Shown: positions 1-7,733, counted from the stretch's first letter. The stretch: DNA of 37,792 nucleotides from an uncultured Eubacteriales bacterium (GCA_948933715.1 CAQZPH010000006.1:1-37792); one strand, 5' to 3'. The notes: a model not told the origin generated them from the letters alone. Made by a program: numbers and translations.

Positions 1-89
1 CATTTACCCTCCGTTGGAATGGGAGCCGGACCATGGTTTGGGCCTTGTTTTATGTAACACATGTTTTCTATCTCTGGTGAGTAGTTCAT
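1..89 (-). CDS. N-terminal fragment, probable Fe-S cluster scaffold-like protein (NifU/IscU-related)
   Basis: A leftward gene runs off the left edge; only its first 29 codons are present. The ATG at 89 has a good ribosome site (AAAGGGG) about 7 bases upstream. The visible residues begin MNYSPEIENMC and contain QGPNHGPAPIPTEGK. From memory, this GPNHGPAPIP segment near the N-terminus is typical of a clostridial family annotated as iron-sulfur cluster assembly scaffold protein, often found next to a GGGtGRT protein. The fragment holds no catalytic or metal-binding motif, so the name rests on recall of that short segment only. The neighbour on its right, uppP, is divergent. Confidence 0.45.
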   Translation of the reverse strand, partial: MNYSPEIENMCYIKQGPNHGPAPIPTEGK

Positions 90-263
90 ACTAGAACCCC
101 TTTCATTAAAGTGTAAGATATTTGTCGATTTTAGTATAATTCTTTTTATCAATTAGTGCAATATATAGCTAAAACAAAATAAATACTTAAACGCTGCTTA
201 AATTGAATAATAGTCTATGATTTTGCATATTGTTTTTAAGAAGAATAAAATAATCTTTTTATA
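90..263. other. Divergent intergenic region, no gene seen
   Basis: Together with 264-417 this makes a 328-base gap between the leftward partial gene and uppP. It is very AT-rich. It carries the leader of the leftward gene and, further right, the uppP promoter. I see no convincing ORF, RNA or repeat here; an open frame beginning at 264 overlaps uppP in another frame, lacks a ribosome site and is not believed. Confidence 0.6.
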
Positions 264-292
264 TTGACTAAACTCAAAAAAAAGCAGATAAT
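264..292 (+). promoter_or_regulatory. Sigma-A-type promoter of uppP
   Basis: TTGACT (264-269), 17-base spacer, GATAAT (287-292). The match to the TTGACA/TATAAT consensus is strong and the spacing ideal. Transcription would start near 299 and leave a leader of about 120 bases before uppP, in which I see no clear structure. Confidence 0.7.
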
Positions 293-417
293 TTATATTG
301 ATATATATGGCAGCCACATGCTAAAAAATTCGTTTTTATATCGTAGTAATATAAAATTATTTAAACTTAGGATTATGGCAATAATATTGTTTGCAATAAA
401 AGTAAAGGAGAAAGAAT

Positions 418-1254
418 ATGAAAATTATAGAGATAATAAAATCAATAGTTATAGGAATAGTACAAGGTATAACAGAATGGCTACCCATTAGTAGCACAGG
501 GCATATGATACTGCTTGATGAGTTTATAAAACTAAATGTAACTAAGTCATTTTTAGATATGTTTTTAGTTGTGATTCAACTAGGTTCAATTTTAGCTGTT
601 ATATATTTATATTTTAATAAGCTAAATCCATTCTCGAGTAAAAAAAGTGAAATTCAAAAAAAAGAAACCATATCGTTATGGTTAAAAGTAATAGTAGGCT
701 GTATACCGGCGGCAATAATAGGTTTTTTATTTGATGATTTTATTCATGAAAAATTATATAATCCCATCACTGTTGCATCTATGCTAATTATATATGGGAT
801 CTTATTTATAATCGTGGAGAAAACAAAAAAGGATTATTCCATAAAAACATTAAATGAATTAGATTATAAAACATCTTTGTTAATAGGGCTATTTCAGGCA
901 TTGTCATTGATTCCAGGAACTTCGCGTTCTGGAGCAACAATAGTAGGAGCGAGCATTTTAGGTGCAGCTAGAGATGTATCTGCAGAGTACTCGTTTTTTT
1001 TAGCAATCCCCGTTATGTTTGGCGCTAGTGGATTTAAATTTTTAAAGTATATAAAAGCGGTGGGGCTAGATTTTTCAGGGATAGAACTTGGTATTTTAAT
1101 TTCAGGAATGGTAGTAGCTTTTTTAGTGTCTATAATGACGATAAAGTTTTTAATGAACTATATAAAAAGCCATGACTTTAAAATATTCGGATATTATAGA
1201 ATAGTGCTAGGATTAATTGTATTAATTTATTTTATGTTTTTTGATGTAAGGTAA
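418..1254 (+). CDS. uppP: Undecaprenyl-diphosphatase UppP (BacA family)
   Basis: An integral membrane enzyme that dephosphorylates undecaprenyl diphosphate, recycling the lipid carrier for peptidoglycan and conferring bacitracin tolerance. The 278-residue length is normal for the family. Both signature regions are visible: GITEWLPISSTGH at residues 17-29 (with the catalytic Glu20 region and the SSTGH motif) and the PGTSRSGATI loop near residue 165, which holds the conserved Arg. The remaining sequence is a series of hydrophobic helices. The ATG at 418 follows AAAGGAGAAAG at good spacing. The gene appears monocistronic: it has its own promoter at 264-292 and is followed by a tRNA gene with a separate promoter. 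No classical terminator follows it; only a 16-base palindrome (ATATTTGATCAAATAT, 1348-1363) lies downstream. Confidence 0.97.
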   Translation: MKIIEIIKSIVIGIVQGITEWLPISSTGHMILLDEFIKLNVTKSFLDMFLVVIQLGSILAVIYLYFNKLNPFSSKKSEIQKKETISLWLKVIVGCIPAAIIGFLFDDFIHEKLYNPITVASMLIIYGILFIIVEKTKKDYSIKTLNELDYKTSLLIGLFQALSLIPGTSRSGATIVGASILGAARDVSAEYSFFLAIPVMFGASGFKFLKYIKAVGLDFSGIELGILISGMVVAFLVSIMTIKFLMNYIKSHDFKIFGYYRIVLGLIVLIYFMFFDVR

Positions 1255-1383
1255 ATTCTTAATATATAGGATCCGGGGAATCTATATAACAGCCATAAAT
1301 CGTTAAAATGTAGTATTTTTGACTATTTTTTACTTCATTAAAAGAAAATATTTGATCAAATATATGAATTTATAGTAGTTTTC

Positions 1384-1412
1384 TTGATTTTTAAGGGTAT
1401 ATATGATAAAAT
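1384..1412 (+). promoter_or_regulatory. Promoter of tRNA-Arg, extended -10
   Basis: TTGATT (1384-1389), 17-base spacer, TAAAAT (1407-1412) with an upstream TG (1404-1405) giving an extended -10. Predicted start near 1419, about a dozen bases before the mature tRNA. The same TGATAAAAT block precedes the two small secreted protein genes at 25912 and 36560. Confidence 0.7.
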
Positions 1413-1430
1413 ATATGGGAATTAAGATAT

Positions 1431-1507
1431 GCGCCAGTAGCTCAGTTGGATAGAGTGTTTGGCTACGAACCAAAAGGTCAGGGGTTCGAATCCCTTTTGG
1501 CGCGCCA
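1431..1507 (+). tRNA. tRNA-Arg (anticodon ACG)
   Basis: A complete 77-base cloverleaf with encoded CCA. The acceptor stem pairs GCGCCAG with TTGGCGC (one G-U). The D arm is GCTC/GAGT. The anticodon stem TTTGG/CCAAA encloses the loop CTACGAA, so the anticodon is ACG. The T arm AGGGG/CCCTT has the loop TTCGAAT. The discriminator is G, then CCA at 1505-1507. The ACG anticodon is expected to be converted to ICG by TadA and to read CGU, CGC and CGA. Confidence 0.97.
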
Positions 1508-1553
1508 CGTACGTCAATAAATTTTTTAATTCCTTTTCTTTTTAATTAAATAT

Positions 1554-1590
1554 GAAATGGGCGTTCCGTTTGGGACGTCCATTTCATTTA
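1554..1590 (+). terminator. Terminator after tRNA-Arg
   Basis: A 14-bp stem (arms 1554-1567 and 1572-1585, two G-U pairs) closes a GTTT loop and is followed by a short ATTTATA tract. It lies about 45 bases after the tRNA. The weak T-tract is the only reservation. Confidence 0.6.
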
Positions 1591-1615
1591 TACTAGAAAT
1601 ATTAAGTGAAAAATA

Positions 1616-1658
1616 AATAAAAGCAAAACTAAAAGGTGAGCTATATAGCTCACCTTTT
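1616..1658 (-). terminator. Terminator of the leftward PHP-tdk-flavoprotein operon
   Basis: The perfect palindrome AAAAGGTGAGCTAT/ATAGCTCACCTTTT (1631-1658) forms a strong hairpin. Read leftward, it is followed by TTTTAGTTTTGCTTTT, a typical U-rich tail. The TAA stop of the flavoprotein gene (1657-1659) lies within the base of the stem. It could also stop rightward transcripts, but less efficiently. Confidence 0.8.
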
Positions 1659-2157
1659 ATATTTTATCAGTGTTACTAATAAAAATGGTTTGACAAAGTT
1701 TTGCATTTAAAAGAATAAAAAACGGGTGAAGTTGCTTTAGAATAATTTCTTCACACGAGCTATCTGATCCACCGTAGGTTGCTATTAATATAGCTTTTTT
1801 TTCTTTTTTAAAGGGATTTACTTTAAGTTTGGTTTTTATATTAAAGTAAACTTGTGTGCGGTCAATTATGGCTTTAAGAGGAGATGGAAAACTGCAATTA
1901 TATATAGGCGAAGCAATGATTATCAGTTCAGATTCTTTTAGTTTTTTATCGATAATATTAAAGTCAGAAAAGATACATTCTCCATTTTTAGAACAAAACC
2001 CGCAATCAATGCAGGGTTTAATGTTTTCTTTATAGGCATCAATAAAATTAAATTCATATGCGTTATTAAGCGTAGAAATAATATTATCTAGTGCTTTTTT
2101 TGTGTGTCCGTTTTCATGTGGGGACCCATATAAAATTACAGCTTTTTTTTTGTTCAC
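1657..2157 (-). CDS. Flavodoxin-fold NAD(P)H-dependent FMN oxidoreductase with Cys cluster
   Basis: A 166-residue flavodoxin-fold protein of the NADPH-dependent FMN reductase / iron-sulfur flavoprotein group. The N-terminal GSPHENGHT loop (residues 11-19) is the expected FMN-phosphate site. Cysteines 49, 52, 55 and 61 (CxxCxxC, then C) match the position where iron-sulfur flavoproteins carry a compact cluster, so a [4Fe-4S] cluster is possible. The ASPIYNCSFPSPLKAIIDR segment is the conserved second flavin-contact region. The electron partner and substrate cannot be read from sequence. Translation starts at a GTG (2157), set by AGGAGAC upstream; no better ATG exists. It is the last gene of the leftward operon, 22 bases after tdk, and ends in the terminator palindrome. 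Confidence 0.85.
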   Translation of the reverse strand: MNKKKAVILYGSPHENGHTKKALDNIISTLNNAYEFNFIDAYKENIKPCIDCGFCSKNGECIFSDFNIIDKKLKESELIIIASPIYNCSFPSPLKAIIDRTQVYFNIKTKLKVNPFKKEKKAILIATYGGSDSSCEEIILKQLHPFFILLNAKLCQTIFISNTDKI

Positions 2158-2179
2158 GCTAAGTCTCCTAATTTGTTAA

Positions 2180-2737
2180 TTAAATAATTCCTTTTTCCCA
2201 ACATTGATAACAAAGAGGTATATATTTATCATTGCCACCAATATCTATTTGTTGACCGTTATAGATTATTTTGTTCCCATTATATCGGGCATTAATTATG
2301 GCTTTACGGCCACACTTACACATAGATTGGATTTCTCTTATAGAATCAGAAACTTCAAGCAACCGTTTACTACCTTCAAATAAGTTTCCCATATAATCAG
2401 TTTTTAAACCATAGCACATGACAATGATACCCGTATTTGTTAGTTCCCGAAGTTCGTTTACTTGGTTTACTGTTAAAAATTGAGCTTCGTCGACGATAAT
2501 TACATCGAATTTATCGCCAGCACTAAAAATTTTCATGATTGATTCGTTTTCATTAACGGTAACAGCTTCACAAAAAAGCCCAACTCTTGATTTAACAATG
2601 TTATCACCATCTCTATTGTCGACGCTAGGTTTTATTAAGGCTACTTTTCTATTTTTTTCTTCAAAACTAAATTTTTTCATCAATGCACAGGCTGTTTTGC
2701 TTGAACCCATAACACCGTAATAAAAATACATTTTCAT
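2180..2737 (-). CDS. tdk: Thymidine kinase (type II, TK1-like)
   Basis: Phosphorylates thymidine (and deoxyuridine) to the monophosphate with ATP: cytosolic nucleotide salvage. The 185-residue length is normal. The P-loop is GVMGSSKT at residues 8-15. The DEAQF motif at 83-87 supplies the catalytic Glu84. The structural zinc site is formed by Cys140, Cys142, Cys176 and Cys179. The ATG at 2737 is used; it has only a modest ribosome site (GGTGAAAT), and an in-frame ATG two codons later is an alternative. It sits between the PHP phosphatase (72 bases upstream) and the flavoprotein. Functionally it belongs with the nucleoside salvage operon at 12876-22705. Confidence 0.96.
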   Translation of the reverse strand: MKMYFYYGVMGSSKTACALMKKFSFEEKNRKVALIKPSVDNRDGDNIVKSRVGLFCEAVTVNENESIMKIFSAGDKFDVIIVDEAQFLTVNQVNELRELTNTGIIVMCYGLKTDYMGNLFEGSKRLLEVSDSIREIQSMCKCGRKAIINARYNGNKIIYNGQQIDIGGNDKYIPLCYQCWEKGII

Positions 2738-2809
2738 TTATTTCACCATATTTTAAATTTTAGATATATCTTATTTTAATTCATGTTAAGAAGTTTGGCA
2801 ATACAATAT

Positions 2810-3622
2810 TTAATTTATAGGTATTAAGTAAGGAACCCTGTTTTTAAATAGGGAAAAATGAGTAAACCCTACATAAAGAGCCGTGTTTAACCCTTTTTCA
2901 ATTCCAGATCCAATGTTCTCACAAGAATGTGCGTTTGATCCAAAGGTAATGTATTTTCCCCCAGAATTTTTAAAGGAAATAAGTATACTAGATAAAGATA
3001 AAGTATCATCTGAGAGTTCGCTTGCCATAAAGTTATCAATTTCAAGTGCTTTATTGTTTTGTGCTAAGTCTTTTGTAATTATATTTATTTTTTCAGAAAT
3101 AGAGTCAGTATCAATTTTTAGTTCTGGATATTTTAATATAAATTTAAAAGGATATAAAAGATGCGCTAAAGAATCAAAGTTCCCCCAATTTATAAGATCA
3201 ATTATTTCTAAAAAATATTTATCTATTATATCGTTTACGTTATCGTTTGTAAATTTGATTTTAGAAAAGTTCTCAGAATTTTTAAGTTTATGTATCCCGG
3301 CTAAAACAAAGTCAAAATCCGATTGTAATAAGGCATCGTTTGCCGCAAATTTATTGTGAGTGGGTTCGCCAAGTTCAATTCCGGCAAACACATTAATAGA
3401 TTCTTTATAAACACTTTGTGCCTTTTTGGCAAGAAAAAACGATTGTCTTACTGCGCGACGAGAATCCTTAATATTATATTCATTACAGTTACAATGGTCA
3501 GTTATAGTTATAGAATAAAGACCGACGTTAGTAGCATGTTCGCAAAGTTTAATGGTGGGATCTAAGGCATCATAAGAATTATCACTGTGTATATGAGCAT
3601 CAGAAATAAATTTATAATTCAT
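2810..3622 (-). CDS. PHP-domain phosphoesterase, histidinol-phosphatase-like
   Basis: A 270-residue PHP-superfamily metal-dependent phosphoesterase, closest in layout to the HisK-type histidinol-phosphate phosphatase. Metal ligands fall in order: H10 and H12 (HIHSD), D42-H43 (TDHCN), E83 (GIELG), H111 (AGIH), H154 (LAHL) and H232 in the last motif. That last motif reads GSNAHS where family members normally have an S-D-A/S-H sequence, so the usual Asp ligand is Asn230. There are no other histidine biosynthesis genes nearby, so the substrate is uncertain. The ATG at 3622 follows AAGGGGG. First gene of a leftward operon with tdk and the flavoprotein. Confidence 0.85.
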   Translation of the reverse strand: MNYKFISDAHIHSDNSYDALDPTIKLCEHATNVGLYSITITDHCNCNEYNIKDSRRAVRQSFFLAKKAQSVYKESINVFAGIELGEPTHNKFAANDALLQSDFDFVLAGIHKLKNSENFSKIKFTNDNVNDIIDKYFLEIIDLINWGNFDSLAHLLYPFKFILKYPELKIDTDSISEKINIITKDLAQNNKALEIDNFMASELSDDTLSLSSILISFKNSGGKYITFGSNAHSCENIGSGIEKGLNTALYVGFTHFSLFKNRVPYLIPIN

Positions 3623-3641
3623 AGTTATCCCCCTTTTTTCT

Positions 3642-3670
3642 ATTTTAGCATATAATTTTTGATAAAAAAA
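3642..3670 (-). promoter_or_regulatory. Promoter of the leftward PHP-tdk operon
   Basis: On the minus strand, TAAAAT (3647-3642) is preceded by TGC, giving an extended -10. The -35 position, 17 bases upstream, is only a T run (3670-3665). Start predicted near 3635, about a dozen bases before the ATG. It is divergent from the V-ATPase promoters. Confidence 0.45.
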
Positions 3671-3726
3671 GTGGCAAGGAGGGCAAAAAAACTAAAAATA
3701 TTTTATACAAATATAACAACTTATAC

Positions 3727-3755
3727 TTGACATATAGGTTTAAAAAATGCATAAT
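3727..3755 (+). promoter_or_regulatory. Upstream promoter P1 of the V-ATPase operon
   Basis: TTGACA (3727-3732), 17-base spacer, CATAAT (3750-3755): a perfect -35 and a near-consensus -10. Start near 3762, giving a leader of about 170 bases. The 308-base gap between the PHP gene and the first ATPase gene otherwise contains only this, P2, and the divergent promoter. Confidence 0.65.
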
Positions 3756-3851
3756 TTAGATGAAACTTAATATATGGATGATCAGGAAAAAAAGATAAAT
3801 ATTTTTTAGTTTTCGTTGATTAAATATATACAAATAAATTTTAATATTTTA

Positions 3852-3880
3852 TTGAAAAATTACTCTTTTAGGGATATAAT
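3852..3880 (+). promoter_or_regulatory. Downstream promoter P2 of the V-ATPase operon
   Basis: TTGAAA (3852-3857), 17-base spacer, TATAAT (3875-3880): a perfect -10 and a five-of-six -35. The predicted start, near 3887, falls at the in-frame ATG at 3889. That ATG therefore cannot be the start for P2 transcripts in any ordinary way, which supports the ATG at 3931 as the first codon of the operon. Confidence 0.7.
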
Positions 3881-3930
3881 CAATAATTATGTATAAAATA
3901 AATGTTCATCTTGATCGAGAGGTGCTTTTT

Positions 3931-4242
3931 ATGAAAGATATGATCCTGAGAATTATTGAAATGGATAAAACTGCACGTGAGTTAATGCAGCGCGCACAAA
4001 AGGATAAGTTTAATTCAGATGAGGAAATCAAAGTAAAAAAAGAGGAAATAAGAAGTGAATACCTTGAACGCGCAAGAAAAAGAATAGCGATAAATGAGAA
4101 AACGGAACGCAAGCTAGCCCAGGAACAAAAACAAAAAATCCAAAGTAATTATAAGAAAATATCTAAAAACTTAGATAAAATGTATGCAGAAAAATGCGAT
4201 GAATGGGTAGATACCATTGTAAAAAATGTTTTAGGGGAGTGA
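3931..4242 (+). CDS. V-type ATPase subunit G/H (peripheral stalk)
   Basis: A 103-residue, highly charged, almost entirely helical protein rich in Lys, Glu, Arg and Gln: the expected coiled-coil subunit (AhaH / V-ATPase G type) that pairs with subunit E in the peripheral stalk. The identification rests on composition, size and position as first gene of a complete V-ATPase operon. Sequence motifs in this family are weak. I chose the ATG at 3931, preceded by GAGAGGTG with 7 bases of spacing, over an in-frame ATG at 3889 that has no ribosome site and lies at the P2 start point. The next gene follows after 6 bases. Confidence 0.8.
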   Translation: MKDMILRIIEMDKTARELMQRAQKDKFNSDEEIKVKKEEIRSEYLERARKRIAINEKTERKLAQEQKQKIQSNYKKISKNLDKMYAEKCDEWVDTIVKNVLGE

Positions 4243-4248
4243 CACAGT

Positions 4249-5301
4249 ATGCTTTCCGAATATTCTTCAAATGTTATATTGGCCAAAGTAAGGGCGATGT
4301 ATGGGAAACGAATTAGCGAGCAGGATTATAAAAGTTTAATCTCGTGTTCAACGGTTGCAGATGTTGCTATGTACTTAAAAAATCATACTTCTTATGCAAA
4401 GGAACTTTTTGATTTAAATGAAAGAGAAGTTCATCGTGGATCACTTGAAAACCTTGTAAAGAAAAAATTGTTTCATGACCTTGAATCGTTATGCAGATAT
4501 GAAATATCTACAAGAAATAGTTTTGCTGAGTATACAATTGTACGTACTGAAATCGAGCAAATTATTCACAGTTTAATGTATTTAGTGTCTGGAAGACCAG
4601 CAGAATATATATATTCGTTGCCTATGTTTTTTAATAAAAGAACGAAAATAAATCTTATGGATTTAGCATCTATTAAAGATTACGATGATTTCCTAAAGAC
4701 TTTAGAAGGTTCAGACTATGAAAAAATATTAAAAGAATATAAACCGAAAAAAGATGAGCAACTTGATATATCTGCTATAGAAAAAGCACTTTATAATTAT
4801 TTGTACGGTAAATTTTTTGAAGCCCTTAAAAAAGATGTTTCAAGAGAAGTAAGAAATAAACTATCAGAGATTATGATTTCGTATATAGATTACACTAATT
4901 TTGTTAGAATTGTTAGACTTAAAAGAAATGATAGTAAAGATGAATCTGCTATTTTAGATTATGGTACGTTAAAGTCTTTATCAATTAAACAAATGCTTAA
5001 TGCTAAAAGTGAAGAGGAAGTTTTTAATATTATGAAATCAACAAATCGGGGCAAAAAGTTAGCTAAAATGCAGTTTAATTATATAGATGAACTGCCAGCT
5101 AGAGTGATGTATGATAATTGCAGAAAAAGTATAAGGTTTTCAATTAATCCATCTGTTGTTATGTTATCGTATTTATTTTTGTTGCAAATAGAAATATCAA
5201 ATCTTGTTACGATAATCGAAGGTGTGCATTATAAAGTGCAGAAAAATGAAATTGAAAAGCTCTTGATAACCAAAAATCAAAGTAAGGAGGGAGTGATATA
5301 A
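4249..5301 (+). CDS. atpC: V-type ATPase subunit C (central stalk/rotor linker, d-like)
   Basis: A 350-residue helical protein of the V-ATPase C / AC39 (d) family. It caps the membrane c/K ring and transmits rotation from subunits D and F to the ring. The N-terminus, with YSSNVILAKVRAMYGKRIS, and the three-fold helical pattern ending in EISNLVTIIEGVHY fit the family. Its place directly before subunit I fixes the call. The ATG at 4249 follows GGGGAG, which overlaps the end of the stalk gene. It is adjacent (1 base) to the next gene, whose ribosome site AAGGAGGGAG lies inside its last codons, suggesting coupled translation. Confidence 0.9.
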   Translation: MLSEYSSNVILAKVRAMYGKRISEQDYKSLISCSTVADVAMYLKNHTSYAKELFDLNEREVHRGSLENLVKKKLFHDLESLCRYEISTRNSFAEYTIVRTEIEQIIHSLMYLVSGRPAEYIYSLPMFFNKRTKINLMDLASIKDYDDFLKTLEGSDYEKILKEYKPKKDEQLDISAIEKALYNYLYGKFFEALKKDVSREVRNKLSEIMISYIDYTNFVRIVRLKRNDSKDESAILDYGTLKSLSIKQMLNAKSEEEVFNIMKSTNRGKKLAKMQFNYIDELPARVMYDNCRKSIRFSINPSVVMLSYLFLLQIEISNLVTIIEGVHYKVQKNEIEKLLITKNQSKEGVI

Positions 5302-5302
5302 T

Positions 5303-7246
5303 ATGGCGGTTTCAGCTGTAAAAATTGCAAGTATAATAGGAGTAATGCCAGCTCTTGATGAAGTAGTTAAAGTTTGCGGTCAAACTGGTTTTTTTCATCC
5401 TGATGATGCACTTTCTTTTTACTCTAAAACGGATAAGTTTGTTCCTTTAACTGAGGAAAATCCTTATAGTATTCCTTTAAGGACATTAAAGGAGATTGTA
5501 AAAAAAGCCAATATAACACTTGAAAGAACAGATATACAGGACTTTGATGTGAGCATTAAAGAAATCAATGATTACGTTAACTATATAAATAATAAACTTG
5601 GGCCTCTTATTGAGAAAAAACAAGAGATAGAAAAAAAGATTTCCGATTACCAAAATGCACTTGATAATATCAGTCATTTTATAGGACTAGATTTAGATTT
5701 AAGTGAAATTTTTGCCTGTAAATATATAAAAGTTCGATTTGGAAAGTTACCAAAAGAAAGTTACCAAAAGTTAAACGTTTATGATGAAGATCCTTATATG
5801 TTGTTCTTTCCTTGTACTAGTGATGATAAGTATTGCTGGGGAGTTTACTTTGCACCACTTGAGAATATCTCAGATATAGATAGAAAGTTTGCAGGCCTTT
5901 ATTTTGAAAGGCTTTGGATAGATCAGACCGACGGAACTCCAGAAATTAAATGGTCGGCAATAAAAGACTCTATAGAAGAAGCAAATGGGGAGCTTAAATT
6001 AATAAATGAAAAAATAGAAAGATATTGGAAAACTCAAAAAGCTCAATGCATGAGGTTTTACACTAAACTTGAAGAACTTGACACTTATTTTGGCATGAAA
6101 CGATATGTATCAAAGTATAATAACAGCTTTATTTTAGTAGGTTGGATTCCAGAAGAGAAAGAAGATGTTTTTTCAAGGCAACTTAGCGAAGTGTATGGAA
6201 TAGAGTATTCGATAGAAAAAGCAAGCAACGCAGAAAAACATTCGCCGCCTATTAAGCTAAAAAACAATCGTTTTTCAAGACCTTTTGAATCTTTTGTTGA
6301 AATGTATGGTTTACCAAGTTACAATGAAATTGACCCTACAATGATAGTCTCTATTTTGTATACATTATTGTTTGGTATAATGTTTGGAGACCTTGGCCAG
6401 GGAATAGTTTTAGCCATTGTTGGGAATATCATGTGGCGAAAGAAAAAAATGATGCTAGGGAAGATTATAACACGTTGTGGAGTATCGGCGTCGCTTTTTG
6501 GAATTTTATATGGTTCTGTTTTTGGGCTTGAGAATGCTTTAGATCCATTTTATAAAATGCTTTTTAATATGAACGAGAAACCAATAGATGTTATGAAACC
6601 GCAAACTGTTATGATGATTATGATTTTAGCCGTGGTGCTTGGTGTAAGCATTATAATTGTTTCTATGTTTCTTAATATTTATTCATCATTTAAACGACGA
6701 GATTATCAGGAAGCAGTGTTTGGTCAAAACGGTATAGCAGGGCTGATTTTTTACTCTTCGTTAGCAGTGGGTCTTGGGACTATGGTGTTAGGTATTCATT
6801 TAATAAATATACCTTATATTGTGTGCCTAGTTGTATTGCCTGTTATTATGATTTTCTTTAAAGAACCACTTGGGAAACTTTCAAAGCGAAGCCCTCACTG
6901 GAAACCTGAGAAATGGGGAGAATATATAGTTCAAAATAGCTTTGAAATGTTTGAAGTTATGCTTAGTTATGTAACTAATACAATGTCCTTTTTGCGTGTA
7001 GGTGCATATATTTTGGTTCATGCAGGAATGATGATGGTTGTCTTTACAATAGCGGAAATTGTTCCTGGAGGAAAAATTGGATATGTAATAGTAGCGGTGA
7101 TTGGCAATATATTTATTATTGCTGTAGAAGGCTTGTTAGTTGGGATACAAGTATTAAGACTTAATTTTTATGAATTGTTTAGCAGATTCTTCGGTGGTCA
7201 GGGTAGACCCTTTACACCAATTATGGTATCGCAGGATAAATTATAA
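5303..7246 (+). CDS. ntpI: V-type ATPase subunit I (membrane stator, a-subunit homologue)
   Basis: A 647-residue protein with the two-part layout of the family: a soluble N-terminal half of about 345 residues with coiled-coil segments (for example around KEINDYVNYINNKLGPLIEKK), then a C-terminal membrane half with about seven helices. It forms the ion half-channels next to the K ring and anchors the peripheral stalks. Arg565, in SFLRVGAYILVHAG, aligns with the essential arginine of yeast Vph1p (SYLRLWALSLAHAQ). The C-terminus FFGGQGRPFTPI is typical. The start is fixed by AAGGAGGGAG seven bases upstream of the ATG. Confidence 0.96.
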   Translation: MAVSAVKIASIIGVMPALDEVVKVCGQTGFFHPDDALSFYSKTDKFVPLTEENPYSIPLRTLKEIVKKANITLERTDIQDFDVSIKEINDYVNYINNKLGPLIEKKQEIEKKISDYQNALDNISHFIGLDLDLSEIFACKYIKVRFGKLPKESYQKLNVYDEDPYMLFFPCTSDDKYCWGVYFAPLENISDIDRKFAGLYFERLWIDQTDGTPEIKWSAIKDSIEEANGELKLINEKIERYWKTQKAQCMRFYTKLEELDTYFGMKRYVSKYNNSFILVGWIPEEKEDVFSRQLSEVYGIEYSIEKASNAEKHSPPIKLKNNRFSRPFESFVEMYGLPSYNEIDPTMIVSILYTLLFGIMFGDLGQGIVLAIVGNIMWRKKKMMLGKIITRCGVSASLFGILYGSVFGLENALDPFYKMLFNMNEKPIDVMKPQTVMMIMILAVVLGVSIIIVSMFLNIYSSFKRRDYQEAVFGQNGIAGLIFYSSLAVGLGTMVLGIHLINIPYIVCLVVLPVIMIFFKEPLGKLSKRSPHWKPEKWGEYIVQNSFEMFEVMLSYVTNTMSFLRVGAYILVHAGMMMVVFTIAEIVPGGKIGYVIVAVIGNIFIIAVEGLLVGIQVLRLNFYELFSRFFGGQGRPFTPIMVSQDKL

Positions 7247-7283
7247 AATTTAAATATATTTAAAATATTTGGAGGAAATTGTA

Positions 7284-7733
7284 ATGAGTGCTTTATTAAT
7301 TTTAGTGTTGTTTGTAGGTTTATTAATTTGTTCGATTGCTTTGTGTGCATGTGCTGTAAGAAAAGGTATGAAACCCGCTAGAGCTGTTGCTATGCAGATT
7401 TGTTCTTTTGCTGTTTTATTAATAGTTGGTTTTGCTTCAACTGCAATGATAGCTTCAGCTGATGAGGGAACTAATGTAAATAATGAAGAAATAGTTTCAA
7501 CTGCTACAAAGGGTAGCAAATCAGATAAAGAATGGGATTCAATTGCTATGGCTTTAGCGGTAGGGCTTGCTTCTATTGGAACTGGTATTGCTGTTGCTGC
7601 TGCTGCTCCAGCTGCTATTGGAGCTACTTCTGAAGATCCAAAAGCATTTGGTAAAGCTATTGTGTTTGTTGGTCTTGCTGAAGGTGTTACCATATTTGCT
7701 TTGCTAGTTGTTATATTCATCAAATTTATCTAA
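7284..7733 (+). CDS. ntpK: V-type ATPase subunit K (membrane rotor ring)
   Basis: A 149-residue, four-helix membrane protein that forms the rotating proteolipid ring. The ion-binding carboxylate is Glu133 in GLAEGVTIFALLV, and the third helix has the Gly/Ala-rich packing pattern GLASIGTGIAVAAAAPAAIGA. The first hairpin (residues 1-60) does not carry that pattern, has no carboxylate, and is separated by a polar linker of about 30 residues. Only the second hairpin therefore looks like a canonical ring hairpin. Similar proteins, labelled ATP synthase subunit C, occur in other Clostridia as far as I recall. The ATG at 7284 follows TTGGAGGAAAT; a TTG at 7269 inside the ribosome site is not the start. 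No Na+ versus H+ assignment is possible by eye. Confidence 0.9.
   Translation: MSALLILVLFVGLLICSIALCACAVRKGMKPARAVAMQICSFAVLLIVGFASTAMIASADEGTNVNNEEIVSTATKGSKSDKEWDSIAMALAVGLASIGTGIAVAAAAPAAIGATSEDPKAFGKAIVFVGLAEGVTIFALLVVIFIKFI

Noticed and set aside
264..491. 75-residue open frame before and overlapping uppP
   Set aside because: No ribosome site, overlaps the uppP start in another frame, and begins at the uppP -35 element.
1348..1363. Palindrome ATATTTGATCAAATAT between uppP and the tRNA
   Set aside because: AT-rich 16-base palindrome with no loop or T-run; too little to call a terminator or an operator.
2883..3359. 158-residue plus-strand frame opposite the PHP gene
   Set aside because: Antisense shadow; the minus-strand gene has all the catalytic motifs and a ribosome site.
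4236..4247. Twelve identical bases (GGAGTGACACAG) at the G/H-C junction and the glgB-glgC junction (32590-32601)
   Set aside because: Both are a ribosome site overlapping a TGA stop; shared function and chance explain the match.
7250..7723. 157-residue minus-strand frame opposite ntpK
   Set aside because: Mirror of the low-complexity Ala/Gly codons of subunit K.
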